NCBI GenBank assembly: GCA_051294375.1
Contig: CM119269.1
Coordinates: 15,759,918-15,823,917, forward strand
Length of the DNA: 64,000 nucleotides
Direction of reading: 5' to 3'
Source of the DNA: Paraspadella gotoi
Lineage: Eukaryota > Chaetognatha
A program made the position numbers and the translations under genes. This document shows positions 52,544-64,000 of this stretch, piece after piece (position 1 is the first letter of the stretch; each line of letters starts with the position of its first letter). The notes beneath the pieces were generated by a model. It ran no database searches and was not told the DNA's origin. It was given only the letters and a program-made list of their open reading frames with translations.

Positions 52544-53035
52544 TCGTGACTGGAAAGGGTGAACGCGAATCGATTCTGTTAAGTTTCATGGCGCTCTGGA
52601 GAATGGCCCTTGACGATTCGTGGAGAGAAAGGAAAAACGTCGCTCCTTGCTCGGTCATCCGTAAAAATGCCAGTTTTTCGCGCGGGCACAAAACTGGCAT
52701 AAGAAAACTGATTTCAGAATCGCCGGTGTACTGTTGCAAGTGCTGTTGCTGCAGTAGCGAGAGCAAATCGTTCAGAAGAAATGGGAATGAGTCGGTGAGT
52801 GCTTGATTGAAAATAATAAAATGTCGCAAGCGAATTTAAATTAATTTCACTAATGCTTGATTCTATTCACCAATCAAAAAAACGTTATTAAATGATAGCA
52901 AAACTTTTTTTTTTCGGATCGGAAAATGTTACGACGGCGGCGAATGGCAAATGGCAATCGAGGATTGACGATGCCAGTCGACCTTTTCTCGCTTCCGAAG
53001 GAAAAACTGAGTCGTTCGGCCGTGAAAATGTGACT
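52544..53035. other. Plain sequence
   Basis: The frame open from the GAC run to 52806 has mixed composition but no recognisable domain and no splice support. Confidence 0.45.
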
Positions 53036-53222
53036 CGAGTTCTCTGGTCAGAGACGGGAAAGCCTTTGGGTTCTGGGAGGAGGGCTTTGGTTATGCAAAG
53101 AAGGTCCATGCTGATGAAGGAAAGGTCTTTCGTGATCAGGGAAAGGCTCTGGTGATCTGTAAGAGGGTACTGGTGATAGATGAAAAGCTCTAGTGATTAT
53201 TAAGAGGCAATTGAGACCTCTG
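53036..53222. repeat. Degenerate 24-bp minisatellite (GGGAAAGGCTCTGGTGATC)
   Basis: About seven diverged units of GGAAAGGCTCTGGTGATCA, best seen at 53112-53185. Confidence 0.7.
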
Positions 53223-53992
53223 GTGGTCAATGGAATGTCAGTTAAGTATAAAGGAAAGATTATTGATTATCTGGAAATACAACAAAGAAAATGGATGACT
53301 ACCATTCACTGTAAAGTTGTAAACGATTATGACCTTTCGACTAAAGTGACTTCACAAGTTAATTCACAAGATCTATCGGTCAATTTTATACGAAAATTCA
53401 CTTTCTCATGAAAGTACAACCATGATCTCGGTAAATAGCCTCATCTCGGTGACGAGAGATGGCGCTACGAACCGCGTCGATCGGCGAAATCGTCTCCACG
53501 CCCACCGGGTTATTCGATTACGGGTTCCATCCTCGCGCGAGACTTCGACTTTGAGGCGAAAAAGAAAATCGCTGAGAAATTCCGCCAGAAATGAAGACAA
53601 ATCGAGGAAAACCGGGAAACGTGTGGCAGCGGTTGCGGCGGCGTCGTTGCGGCGGCTGTCGGTGGCGGCGCGGCGGCGGCGGCCAAAGGAGCGGAAAAGG
53701 TAAAAGAAGGGGAAAGAGTTTATGATTCCGCGTTATGACGCAGCGAAAAGACAAATTGGAACCGGAGAGAAAGTAATGAAGGTTGATAAATGGAAGGGAC
53801 TATTTATACCATTAATGGTCTCCTGCATGTAGAATCGGCAGGGGAGGAAACCTTCCTCTTTTTTTTTCTCTCTTTGTCTTTCTCTATTTCTCTTTCTTTT
53901 TTTTTCGCTTTTACTTGTTTCTTTCTTCCCCTCTCTTTTTTAAAATTAACCACTTGCTTTTGATTTTCTTTATTTCATTTAGCCTTTCTTCT

Positions 53993-53996
<4 letters not shown>
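53223..53996. other. Sequence with a GC-rich patch
   Basis: 53440-53700 is CpG-rich, including a GGC-repeat run at 53625-53693. No domain or splice-framed exon was recognised. Confidence 0.45.
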
Positions 53997-54028
<32 letters not shown>

Positions 54029-54031
54029 TCT

Positions 54032-54071
<40 letters not shown>

Positions 54072-54220
54072 TTTCTCTCTTTCTAACTCTGTTTTCTTCA
54101 TCGTTAGCCTATTTCTTCCCCTCTTCTCCTCTCTCCTCTTCTCTCCCTCTCTCTCTCTCTCCTCTCTTCTCTCTCTCTCTTCTCTCTTCCCTCTCTCTCT
54201 CTCTCCCTCTCTCTCTTCTC

Positions 54221-54275
<55 letters not shown>
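53997..54275. repeat. (CT)n-rich region
   Basis: Nearly 280 bp of interrupted CT repeats. Confidence 0.93.
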
Positions 54276-54276
<1 letters not shown>

Positions 54277-55194
54277 GTTTTCCTATTTTCCTTTCTCTTT
54301 CCTCCATTTTTAAAAATTTTTCCCTAAATTACATACTTTCACATTGTTCCGCATGTCATTTTCCATTCTCCTTGAAAGATTTCCCACCTCATTGAATATG
54401 GAAATTCTCATAATAATCGATGTAGAAAGTGAAAAACTGACAACTTTTTGTTTTAAAGAATTTTCATCTTCGTTTTATTAGAGATTCCTTTCATTTTTTT
54501 GGTAATTTCCTTTCTCCTCTTCTTCGGATCTTCCGCTTTCGTACATCCGATTATATATATGCGATTTTATTCGAATACAACGAGGTTGATTCAGTACAAT
54601 CATCATCAACAAACAAACAAACAAAGACAGACTAAGTCTAAGCAAAAAACATAAAATAGAGAGAAAAAAAAACAGTTAATTAAATAAAATTAATTAATTA
54701 AAATTTAAACAATTAAAAATTGTTCTTATGTTGTAAAAAATTAAAAGAGTGGAAAATGATTTAAAAATTTTAAGTAGTAAAATCAAACTAAATGAAAAAA
54801 TGCTTAATAAATTTTTATTTTCGAGGATATTTCTTTCTGACAATCTGATTACATTTTCAACTTTTTCCGTCTTATTTCGTCTTATTAAGAACACACGCTC
54901 TTTCAGTCTCTGCCTTTACATTTATGGTCGACCAAAAGAGCGACGAAATTGCTTCGCCAATTCTCGACCAGAATAAATTTACACTGGCTCTCTTATTGTC
55001 CTGCCCTCTCCACTCTCCACCACCCAAATTTTCCACCTCCCCCCACCCCCCTTTCTCTCCCAGCAACGATACTTTTTTTCTTTTCCTACATTTTTTTCTT
55101 TTGTTGCTTTTTATTGGTTTTTATTGAAACTCTCCATGTTCAAGACGTCAAAAGAAACTGGGGCTCCTAAAGCTGTTGCTTTCCTCTTTCTTTT
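54276..55194. other. AT-rich sequence
   Basis: Nothing recognised; (AAAC)n-like near 54610-54630. Confidence 0.5.
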
Positions 55195-55260
55195 TTCGAC
55201 TCGCCCCGCCGCCGCCCGCCGATCGCGGTCCGCCGCCCGCCGCCCGCCCCGTTCTTTGTG
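55195..55260. other. CpG-rich patch (CCGCCGCCC repeats)
   Basis: Repeated CGCCGCC words. It may be a promoter fragment or simple repeat; there is no further evidence. Confidence 0.5.
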
Positions 55261-55432
55261 TTCGCCCGAGATTTTTCTACTCCCTCTTCGGCTCCTGTAA
55301 TTTGGGGTAATTCAATTTTTCCACTTCTTTTCTTCCTCCATTCTCCTTTCGCTCCATCGCGGCGCAAATTTGATTTGGGTCGAGCATGAGTAGTAGTACT
55401 TCCTGGAGAGGGGGAAGGTGGTGAGGCGAAGT

Positions 55433-55557
<125 letters not shown>

Positions 55558-56868
55558 TAGATGACGTCTTATCTCCCACATAAAATACACCGATCCACAT
55601 CGAATTACTTCCCACCACCTTCAACTTTCGACTCTCTCTGCCCACCCCCCCCTAGACACCTCCCTTTCCACGTCTCCCACATTAGTCCGCTTCTAATCGG
55701 TTCCAGTAAAATCCAACCCTTACCTTCTGCTTACCATCTACCCACAATTATAATCGCCCACGCCCGCCTCGCGCCCACACCTCCACGCGCCCACCCACCA
55801 CGCCCCCTCAACCTTGAGTCTCCAAATCGTCTCTTTTTTTTTCTCTCTCTCTCTCTCTCTCTCCGCGCCCGAGAATTTATATAGGACTAAGACGAATCTC
55901 GGCGCTCGTCGTCCCACGACTCTAGTATGCAAATGAGATTTTGGCGCATCCCTGGATTTTTTTTTTCTTCTCGCTCTCTTTCTCTCTATCTCTCTCTCCC
56001 TCGGAGGGAAAGGCGTATAATGTTGCTAGAATTATGGACGATGGTTGGGATCCGCCCTCGCTTCGGTTCTGGACACGCCCACCGATGAAGACGATGATGA
56101 TTTAAGGCTTTTTCGAGCGAATGTAGGAGAAGGGGGGGAGGGAGGGGAAAGATGGAGGAGGTGAAAAGAGAGAGAAGGAGTGAGAAAAACGAGGGAGAAG
56201 GGGGGGAGATTGAAGACTTAATAAAGGGAAGATGAACATTCAAAGTGAAAGTGTGAGAAAGAAATTGAGTGCAAAAGGCAAATTAGCTAATTAAAAGTGC
56301 TTGAGAAAGAGATGAGTGCGAAGTCAAATTAAGTTGTGTACAAAAGTCAAAATAAATGGCAGGGTGGCAATACAACTTGTGTGAGAGAGTCGCTAAAGAA
56401 AGAGAGATAAAGAGGGTGAGAAATAAAAAGAAAAAAAAAGTGATAGGATAAAAAATGAAGCGCGAGAGATAAACCGAGTGACGATGGTAGTTCTGACGCG
56501 AAAAATATAAAAGTTTGATTGATGAATTTGCGAGTTTTTCTGTCTGGGAAGTGGGAAGAAAGTCGAGCGGATAAATAGAGAGCGAGACGAAAGAGAGAGA
56601 GAGAGCGAGAGACGTTATATTGGCGATAGCGTTTATTGGCGTCGATTTGTCGTCGCTTCAAAGTGAGAAAAATGGTTGATGTTTAACGATGGTTGGGTCT
56701 GGGAGAAAAAAGCGCGCGGGGGGGGGGTTAAGCTTAATATTTGGTAACGATGTTTTTTGAACTGAAATGTTGGTGAAATGTTTTTCGCTGAACATTAGAG
56801 CTTACGCAGAACGATGCGAAAGAAAAGGAAAAAAATGGTTAAGAGTTGTGCAAAAGAAATGATTTAAT
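55558..56868. other. Intergenic sequence with possible promoter words
   Basis: A TATA-like TTTATATAGG near 55876, a POU octamer ATGCAAAT at 55927-55934 and an E2F-like TTTTGGCGC right after it lie within 70 bp. No transcript is visible. The remainder is plain. Confidence 0.3.
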
Positions 56869-56927
56869 AAAGAATAGAATAGGATAGAAAAGAATAGAAT
56901 AGAATAAAAATAGAATAGGAATAGAAA

Positions 56928-56984
<57 letters not shown>

Positions 56985-57008
56985 AGAGAGATAAAGAGAG
57001 AGAGAGAT

Positions 57009-57095
<87 letters not shown>

Positions 57096-57110
57096 AGAGA
57101 GAAGAGAGAG
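56869..57110. repeat. (GAATA)n followed by (GA)n microsatellite
   Basis: Imperfect AGAATAGAAT units at 56869-56925, then GA repeats with GATAAAGA interruptions to 57110. Confidence 0.94.
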
Positions 57111-57585
57111 CGCAACGCCTCTTATCTAATACGACCGCGAATTCGCATAAGGATTCATTGCCAAGCAGCTTTTTATTGGCGTCGAAACCCGTTGGCCGCC
57201 TCGCTCTTCCTCGCTCCGAAAAAAATGATTGGTGATGATTGCGTTGTCGGGCGAGGCGCTTGGTGATGCTTGCCAGCTGACGTCGCTTGTCGATAAAGAA
57301 CCAGGAGTCGAGCGCTTGTTGCATATAACGTTGTTGTTGTTGTTTTTGTTGTGAAGCATTAGCTTGGAAATTTGCTTGAGAAGAGAAAAAACTAATTAAA
57401 GTAAAAGAGTACCTCAATCGTTTTCCTTTGTTGTCAATGCATAGCTTTCTCATTTCATTCACCATTTTTTAATAATTGATTTTTCCTTCGCCCGAATGTT
57501 CATTTGTTTTGTTTTTTTTCTCCCCAATCCCCACCTCCGCCCTTACCCTCTACTCCGCCTCCCCCACCCACTTACCCTCCCACAG
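57111..57585. other. Upstream intron or intergenic sequence ending in a splice acceptor
   Basis: Plain sequence whose last 80 bases (57505-57585) are strongly pyrimidine-rich and end in CCCACAG, a good 3' splice site for the CUB exon. Confidence 0.75.
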
Positions 57586-57760
57586 GCTGCGACGTGACCA
57601 TCCGCAGCGGCGTCGACCCGCCCTCCGGCGTCGTCTCCTCGCCCAACTTCCCGGCGCCTTACCCCAACCGCGCCCACTGCACCTTCACGCTGGTGGGCGC
57701 GCCTAATCAACGAGTCAAGGTCACCTTCGACGCCTTCGACGTCGACGGGGAAATGCCAGA
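57586..57760 (+). CDS. Internal exon encoding the first half of a CUB domain
   Basis: A 175-bp exon bounded by a pyrimidine tract plus CACAG acceptor (57581-57585) and a GTGAGT donor (57761-57766). It enters after the first base of a codon and leaves after the second base of another, so it is not a multiple of three. The peptide starts CDVTIRSG, carries the hallmark SGVVSSPNFPAPYPN, the second CUB cysteine (AHCTFTL) and APNQRVKVTFDAFDVDG. These are the first beta-strands of a CUB module up to just before the usual acidic YD-L block, which must lie on the next exon. CUB modules are extracellular disulphide-bonded protein- and ligand-binding domains. The cysteine spacing (29 residues between) is a little longer than the common 26. 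GC-rich codons (mostly C or G in third position) contrast with the AT-rich surroundings. The next exon could not be found within the window. The parent could be a neuropilin/tolloid-like, SOL-1-like or other multi-CUB protein; the exon alone does not decide. Confidence 0.85.
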
Positions 57761-58212
57761 GTGAGTTGGAGATTGTGGGTAGAATTTGTGGGTTTTTGTG
57801 TGGGTGGAGGTGGAGGATGTGGGGTGGTCAATGTGCTGGAGTGAAAATAATGAGGTCGGTGAAAAGGCGAAGGGCGATATAAGTAGGTTATAATTGTGTA
57901 TTTTTTAATTAAAAAAATATACGTAGTTTTTAAAATTGGGCGGAGAAGGTTCAGAACTTAATTCAGGCGCATCAGACAATAGAGTATTAATATTCGACTG
58001 TGCAATGCACAGTATTCATGTACTGAATATCTTTCGTTATTGTTGATTGTGGAGGACAATTCTTTCGTAGTTATTTTCTTGCGGCGAATTGCGGGTGCAG
58101 AAATGAGTGTGACAGACGCAACGAAAATAAACACCGCAATTTCGTGTACGCAATCTAAGACGCGGACGAAAGATAACGTCTGACTTACTGACTGACTGAC
58201 GCTCGACAACGA
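57761..58212 (+). other. Start of the downstream intron
   Basis: Begins GTGAGTTGG. GT-rich first 60 bases, then plain AT-rich sequence. No following CUB exon was seen. Confidence 0.6.
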
Positions 58213-58275
58213 TCGCCAGCGGCGGAGGCGGCGGAGGCGGCGGCGGCGGCGGAGGCGGCGGCGGAGGCGGTGAAG
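58213..58275. repeat. (GGCGGA)n microsatellite
   Basis: GGC and GGA triplets mixed over about 60 bp. Confidence 0.93.
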
Positions 58276-59406
58276 CGGACAGAGTTGTTAGCGGAAGGGA
58301 TGAAAAAAACGGACATGTCTCATCCGTGAGGATTTGGAATAGAAATAAATTAATTTAAAACAAAGAACGGAAAGGAAATAAAAAAATGTGTATTATTAAA
58401 TAAATTAAGGTTTTTATGCTGAGAATAGTTAAATATAAAGTCGCGGGAACCAATGATGAGACGCATTCTTCTCAGGAAGACCGATCGCCAAACAATAAAA
58501 TCGATAAACGTGAAAAAAAACTCCGCATATATCGAGAGGAGTCACCGGAAAATAAAAATTGTCATAAGAATTGAGTAATATTATAGTATTGGCGCTCATT
58601 GTTCGTACAGGTTCCAATGAGACAAGAGACTCGAGTGTAGAAACTGTCTATTATTTTCTATGTTTCGAGGGTCGCTCGTTCGATTCGTCGGACGTTTACT
58701 CTCTTACTGGTCTGAAAAGGTCAACTAAATATGACCAGGGAAAAATGACCGGACGCGAGGTCACGAAATCTTTCAATGAGACATGAAACATTTCTACTTT
58801 TTACTAATATATTAAGATTCATCAGCTTAATTTTTCATTTTCGGTCCATTCTATTTCCGGCTATGTTCACACGAATTAAGTAAGTAGTTTTTTCAATTTT
58901 ACGTTACACTTCATACGCGACGATGGGAGATAAGAAGTTATAAAACAATGCAAATTATTAAGAAGAGAGAAGAAAACCGTTCGACGTTGTATCGATTTCA
59001 TCAATATTAATTTTGATATTCAAGCCCCTATTTTACCTTTCCTAAAACATGAATCGTCGTCGTGTACTTTCCCGGAAAAACTGGGCAGAGCAAAATGCGG
59101 GTTTCATTAGTACTTCGATTTAAATGATAACCGAGTTCAGCTCCGCCCTGTTTCTGGTAAAAAGGATAAGTATGTTTATGAAGAGGTTGAGTTGTAAATT
59201 GTAAAATTGAAATACCTTCCAAATGAGATTCGAAGTCGTCATCGTCTTTCTCTTGTTGACATTCATTTTGACCGAACCTTTTGTTTAGAATCAGAGACAT
59301 AATAGAAGTTGTTTTGTTTTTTATGTTTATGTCTTTATCTTGATTGTCTTTGCTCACTCTGAAACAACCGACGCCTTAGTTAGAACCCATAAGATAGATG
59401 AACAGA

Positions 59407-59408
<2 letters not shown>
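58276..59408. other. Plain sequence, probably intronic
   Basis: No exon recognised. Confidence 0.45.
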
Positions 59409-59469
<61 letters not shown>

Positions 59470-59472
59470 TTC
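59409..59472. repeat. (GTC)n microsatellite
   Basis: About 20 uninterrupted GTC units, giving poly-Val or poly-Thr frames on the two strands. Confidence 0.97.
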
Positions 59473-60231
59473 GTCTCTAGGTCTCTTAGAAATCGATTCT
59501 TTTCGTTTTTGTTTTGCGACAAGGAGAACAGGAGAACAATTAAGGCTCCGATTTGTCGGTGTAACTCTTTGGTTCTCGGGAGGAAAGGGTTTTCGGTCAG
59601 GGATTCTCGGTAGAAGGGATGTTTCCTATGGTTGAAGGCGTCAGGTTTGTTTAATTCAATTAAGGGCATAAAGGAAGGAAATCTGGGTAAATACGTAAGA
59701 TCAACAAGATTCTAAATCTAAGATCTATTACAGGAACTTTTTAGGGTTTTTCGTGGTTTTAAAATTTTGGGTAAAAAAAAAAGGTGTTAGTACCATCGGG
59801 GTGAAAGTCAAAGGTTTGTTGTCGTTGTTAGTTCGCGAATCCGCCGGTTGGCGGCACAATTCGTCTTTTCCTGTTGTCTGGAGACTTTTTGTCTGCTCGG
59901 CGCTGGCATCCGTCGTGCGCCTCGACCGCCCGCCGTTTAGGCCAAATAGCTCCCGTCTTTTCGTTCTGTCTCGCTTGACTATCTGTAATTAATTGGGTCT
60001 ACGTATCTTTTCATCGATCGCTTCGTTTCGATATTATAGTTAATAACGTAACATTAATCGTTTGTAGTATTTTTATGAATTTTTCTATGTCGTATTTAAA
60101 ATTACGTCCTAGTTTTAGAAATACTAGTAGTGACTAAGCGATGCCATCAATATTCCGCTTCACTAAAGTCTTTGCTAGACCCGTTAAGTACCCTCTGGGT
60201 TCTATCTCGTTTTTGCTTTGCCTATTCTCTC
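59473..60231. other. Plain sequence
   Basis: Nothing recognised. Confidence 0.45.
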
Positions 60232-60241
60232 NNNNNNNNNN
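60232..60241. other. Assembly gap, 10 N
   Basis: A short run of N after a CT-rich end. Confidence 0.98.
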
Positions 60242-60639
60242 ATAAAGTTTTAAAAAGTTAGTTGTATATTACATAATTACATATTATTCTTATATTACAG
60301 CTTTATAAAATTCTTTTTTTCGGGTGTTTGCAGATTATTAGGAAAATTTGCAGTGTGTTGATTTATATTTATATTATTAAATGACATTAATTCCCCCCCC
60401 CTATTTCATTGATCACCGTCAGTAGTATTGTTGTCTGGAAAAAAAAAAGAAAGAAAAAAGAAAGTTCTTTTTCCTTGTTATTTCTATTCATTGCGCCCTC
60501 GACGCCTCGTTCCCTCACGTTCTCCAATTCTCCTCATTCTCCTCGTGTTTTTCGCTCTTTCTCCGTTCTCTCTCTTTTCACCGTTCTCCCTTAATTCCTT
60601 CCCTGTCCATTCTCCCCTTTCCCCGCCCAGTTCTTCCCA

Positions 60640-61690
60640 AGTTCTCCTCGTTCCCCAGATAGGCTACCCCCCGGCGTTCTTTCCTCACGACGGGAACAAG
60701 AAGGGAGAACCGAAGGAAAGTACGGGTGGGGCGAAACTCGAAAGAGAGGTGGGGCAGCCGCTCGCGGTCGGCTAAAGGAGAGACGTAATCGAGGACGCGG
60801 AGCGGAAAAGGCTTTCATTGTTACCATGGCAACCCCTTCTATGGAAAGTCGTGAGCGCGAGAGCCCGGAAATCAATTTACGAAAAGGGACCGAGGTTAAG
60901 CCAGCCCCGCCGAGCCCCACCGAGTTCCCGCGGAGCCCCGCCGTCTCCCCGCCGTCATCCCGCTCGGGCTATAACCACGGGCGAACCCAATGGCGGAGAA
61001 ACTCTGTGGAAGAGACTCGCAACTCGCAACTCGCGGGTCTTTCGAAAGACGAAGACTGGCACGAGCACCCTCTGCCGGAACCGCCGAAAGCTCGTTGCGT
61101 CGAAAAACAACGAGTTCTCGAACCTTTGGACCGGAAATGGAGAGAAATTAGAGTAGAAAACCGTGGACGTCGACTGGCGCCAATCACGTCAAGAACAGAA
61201 TCGGATTACATCCGGGGCTTTTCGTTTTAAAGTTTGCAACAAAAAAAAAAGGCGAGAAGCGGCTGAGGCGGCGGTGGCGGCAGCGGCGGAAATAGCACCT
61301 GGATTGGGTTCCTGCAGCGAAGACATCAACGGCAGCAGCCGCTGGAAGAGAGGCGCCGTTCGAGGTAACGATCACCCGCGGCGCCTGGCGGATGGCGGCG
61401 AAGACGACGACGTTCTAAAGCTTGGATCACGTGACTCTGCGTAAAACACAACCATGGCGAAGCAATGAATGTCGCTGAAAATTTTTAAAGAAAAACAAAA
61501 GGGGAAAAAGAAAATCGTTCGTCCGAAAAGAGTTGATGGAGAAGCCAGCTGGCGATGGCGGTGACGGAGACCGTGGCGTAAGCTGTAGCGACAGGGGGAG
61601 AGGTTTCGGCGGTGGAGGTGGAGGGGGCTGTGGTGGTTTGAGCTGCCGAAGACGCGAAGCCAGGGGGCAGCGGCGTCTATACTCAAAGGA
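60640..61690 (+). promoter_or_regulatory. CpG-rich block with a perfect RFX X-box; possible promoter
   Basis: About 1 kb is GC- and CpG-rich compared with its surroundings. It contains GTTACCATGGCAAC (60820-60833), a full-length match to the palindromic X-box bound by RFX factors (GTNRCC, 2-base spacer, GGYAAC). A 134-codon frame opens at the ATG within the X-box (60826-61230), with ordinary composition but no recognised domain. GC-rich DNA often keeps frames open, so it is not called as a gene. The block could be a promoter or 5' exon of a downstream gene, or an enhancer in an intron of the CUB gene. Confidence 0.4.
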
Positions 61691-61760
61691 AAGAGGCGAA
61701 GAGGAAGAAGTAAGAAGAGAGTCTGACAGACACTGTCTGCTGAACTCCTTCAATTTTGTG

Positions 61761-61761
<1 letters not shown>

Positions 61762-61840
<79 letters not shown>

Positions 61841-61937
61841 TCTTTCTCTCTCTTTCTCTTTCACTCATCCTTTCCCCACTGACGTCCAGGGTTTATTGCT
61901 TGACCACCGAAAAGAAAGCGGGAGTTAGGCTGTGAGC

Positions 61938-62009
<72 letters not shown>

Positions 62010-62105
62010 GACACAAAGACGTCGCCATTGCATTGGCTGCCAGATTCTAATTCGAAGAGATTCAGACTCAAACGGACTCCATCTTCGTCAGAAATAGTCT
62101 CTCAT

Positions 62106-62202
<97 letters not shown>

Positions 62203-62276
62203 ATTTTTTTTTCTCTCCCCTTCAAATCACGTTCTTTTTCAATCTCTGTCTTTTTATTCACGGCAGTCCCCTATTC

Positions 62277-62360
<84 letters not shown>
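61762..62360. repeat. Cluster of (CT)n and (GA)n microsatellites
   Basis: (CT)n at 61762-61865, (GA)n at 61936-62007, (CT)n at 62100-62201 and (CT)n at 62279-62360. The adjacent CT and GA tracts could pair as an imperfect inverted repeat. Confidence 0.95.
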
Positions 62361-62361
<1 letters not shown>

Positions 62362-62956
62362 CTCATCCAACGTTTTTCCCGCCGTTTCCTCGTAAATTTA
62401 ATGTGTGTCTGTCACAAGAGGATAATTTTCAGTGAAAACTGCCCCTGGTTTTCTTCGCTCCGTTTTATTTTAGGAGATTCCGAGGATATTTTGTCCCTGA
62501 ATTATTCCTCCGCTGAAACGTCTTCTTTTTTTTCTCTTTTCTTTTTCTTCGCCTTATTTTTTATTCATTTTTTTTTTTATTGATCTCTTTTCTCATCTTT
62601 TATTCGTCTTTTCTCTATCGTGCAAAAAATACTTTTTTAAATCGCAATCACAATTCGCATAATGAATCGGCAGTTAAATAAAATGTTATCAAGTTTTATA
62701 TATATACTGATTATCTGAAACGAAGGTAAGGATCTCAACCCCCCCTTTCTATTCCCCCCTCGACGGCCGCAAAAAAAAGTAATGACTTCCCCTTTAGGCT
62801 CATCGACCGACCGTCTTTAAAAGTTGTACTATAAATACATAAGCCTGAATAGTCAATAAAAAAACGTTTTTCTTGAGGAGGTCAGACCCGTTTTATTTTT
62901 GCCTCGTGAGTCTTGATCCCTGAAAATCGACGTGATTTTCTTTCTTTTTCTTCTCT
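62361..62956. other. Plain AT-rich sequence
   Basis: Nothing recognised. Confidence 0.45.
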
Positions 62957-63139
62957 NNNNNNNNNNNNNNNNNNNNNNNNNNNNNNNNNNNNNNNNNNNN
63001 NNNNNNNNNNNNNNNNNNNNNNNNNNNNNNNNNNNNNNNNNNNNNNNNNNNNNNNNNNNNNNNNNNNNNNNNNNNNNNNNNNNNNNNNNNNNNNNNNNNN
63101 NNNNNNNNNNNNNNNNNNNNNNNNNNNNNNNNNNNNNNN
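62957..63139. other. Assembly gap, 183 N
   Basis: A run of N between a pyrimidine tract and GC-rich sequence. Confidence 0.98.
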
Positions 63140-63655
63140 GCTAATTCAAGCAGCCGCCGCCGCTGCCGCTGCCCCCGCCGCCGCCAAATGCAGCGTCGTC
63201 GTGATTAAAGAGACGAGACGACGGGAGACTTCATCGCCGGTCGAAGAGATTCCGCAGAGAGAGAGAGAGAGAGTTGGCGGTCGTGCCGGCGGCGGCATCG
63301 ACTATTGCCTATTGACTATTGACCAGCTCGATTCCCGAGAATTAAAGACTTCAATAATGTCTGAAGCAACAAGCGAAATATACATAAAATACCATCGAAA
63401 TCGTGCTTACTTTGATAAATAGATATTTACAAAGAGGATGGACGCATAATTGCGTCATTGGCGTCGCTTCAAGATCACACATCACGTCACAACAAACGGA
63501 AAGCGGCGGCGTTAGAGAGGGACGCGCGGGAACCCTTCAATGCTACGACTACGACGACGACGAGTACGACGACGACTTCAACGACGCCGACGACGCCTCT
63601 AAATTTAGCTTCGAGTCAGTCGGAAGTTCTCGTCACCCTCGTGGCCGCGGGGCGC
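63140..63655. other. GC-rich sequence with (GCC)n and (GAC)n runs
   Basis: GCC/GCT triplets at 63148-63185 encode a poly-Ala tract in one frame, and GAC triplets lie at 63545-63600. The Ala run could be part of an exon continuing from the gap, but the frame has no recognisable domain. Confidence 0.4.
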
Positions 63656-64000
63656 CGCCCGATTTGGCGCCACTAAGGTTTTTTTCGTCAAGGAATCCAA
63701 GCCTCGTCTTTGGTGTCACTAAGGTTTTCAAATACGTCAATACAAAATGTACGATAAGGTTTTAGCAAAGAATTCGTTTTGAGATTAGCAGATATTTGCT
63801 GACATTAAAGTTTTATCAGGAAATTCACGTTTGGATTGAGTGGTACTAATTTTTTGACATCGTAAAGATTGTATTGGAAAAGGCCTTGCGCCAATAAATT
63901 TTAAGAAATGTTTATACGAGTAATTCACGCTGAGATTTGGCGACGCTCAACTTTTAGCTCAATTTGGCGCCACTACGGTTTTAGCTTTGAATGAGAGCCA
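63656..64000. repeat. Degenerate repeat around TTTGGCGCCACTAAGGTTTT
   Basis: GATTTGGCGCCACTAAGG, CTTTGGTGTCACTAAGG and AATTTGGCGCCACTACGG occur near 63660, 63707 and 63963, with weaker copies between. The period is irregular and the array runs off the window end. Confidence 0.5.

Noticed and set aside
52426-52806. 126-codon frame including poly-Thr
   Set aside because: The front half is the (GAC)n run; the rest has no similarity I recognise and no exon borders.
60826-61230. 134-codon frame beginning at the ATG in the X-box
   Set aside because: Ordinary composition, but no recognisable domain, no splice evidence, and overlapping frames are also open in this GC-rich block. Kept only as a note on the regulatory feature.

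Overview
This window is eukaryotic, very probably from an invertebrate metazoan. The evidence is a spliced CUB-domain exon, a decayed APE-type non-LTR retrotransposon, very dense microsatellites, tandem satellite DNA and scaffold gaps. The GC-rich coding exon in AT-rich, (CT)n/(GA)n-loaded DNA would suit an arthropod such as a crustacean, but a mollusc or another phylum is equally possible and no species can be named. It is almost entirely non-coding. Most long open frames are stop-free translations of microsatellites. No bacterial gene, CRISPR array, rRNA gene or convincing tRNA gene was seen.

Layout. 1-2.4 kb: tetranucleotide (TTCC/CATT) DNA present twice around a gap. 2.4-6.2 kb: CT/GA microsatellites and plain sequence. 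6.3-9.6 kb: a 28-bp minisatellite split by a minus-strand LINE with recognisable endonuclease and reverse transcriptase, broken by frameshifts. 9.6-19.3 kb: mostly plain AT-rich DNA with microsatellites. 19.3-20.1 kb: an 0.8-kb foldback element with arms of about 350 bp. 20.1-30 kb: AT-rich DNA, a purine-rich stretch, and a 620-bp segment repeated on both sides of a 25-N gap. 29.9-43.4 kb: the repeat core. It holds a 2-kb segment present twice (32.2-34.3 and 41.2-43.4 kb), a satellite of about 184 bp in 16 copies with an internal dyad, an inverted satellite module, a GATGTGACAC minisatellite, a family of 170-200-bp repeats linked to (GTCC)n, an 18-bp minisatellite, and three units of about 295 bp with a tRNA-like B box. 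43.4-57.5 kb: AT-rich DNA with minisatellites and microsatellites. 57,586-57,760: the one confident protein-coding exon, the N-terminal half of a CUB domain. 58-64 kb: intron or intergenic DNA with a CpG-rich block holding a perfect RFX X-box.

Assembly quality matters here. Four gaps of exactly 25 N all lie in or beside repeats. One is flanked by the same 620 bp on both sides. The 34.35-43.44 kb block carries many single-base indels between repeat copies, as expected of lightly corrected long reads used to fill a gap. Copy number and order there should be treated as provisional.

No set of genes in this window works together as a visible system. The most unusual content is the family of composite repeats between 34 and 41 kb, which share modules in different orders and orientations, and the foldback element.
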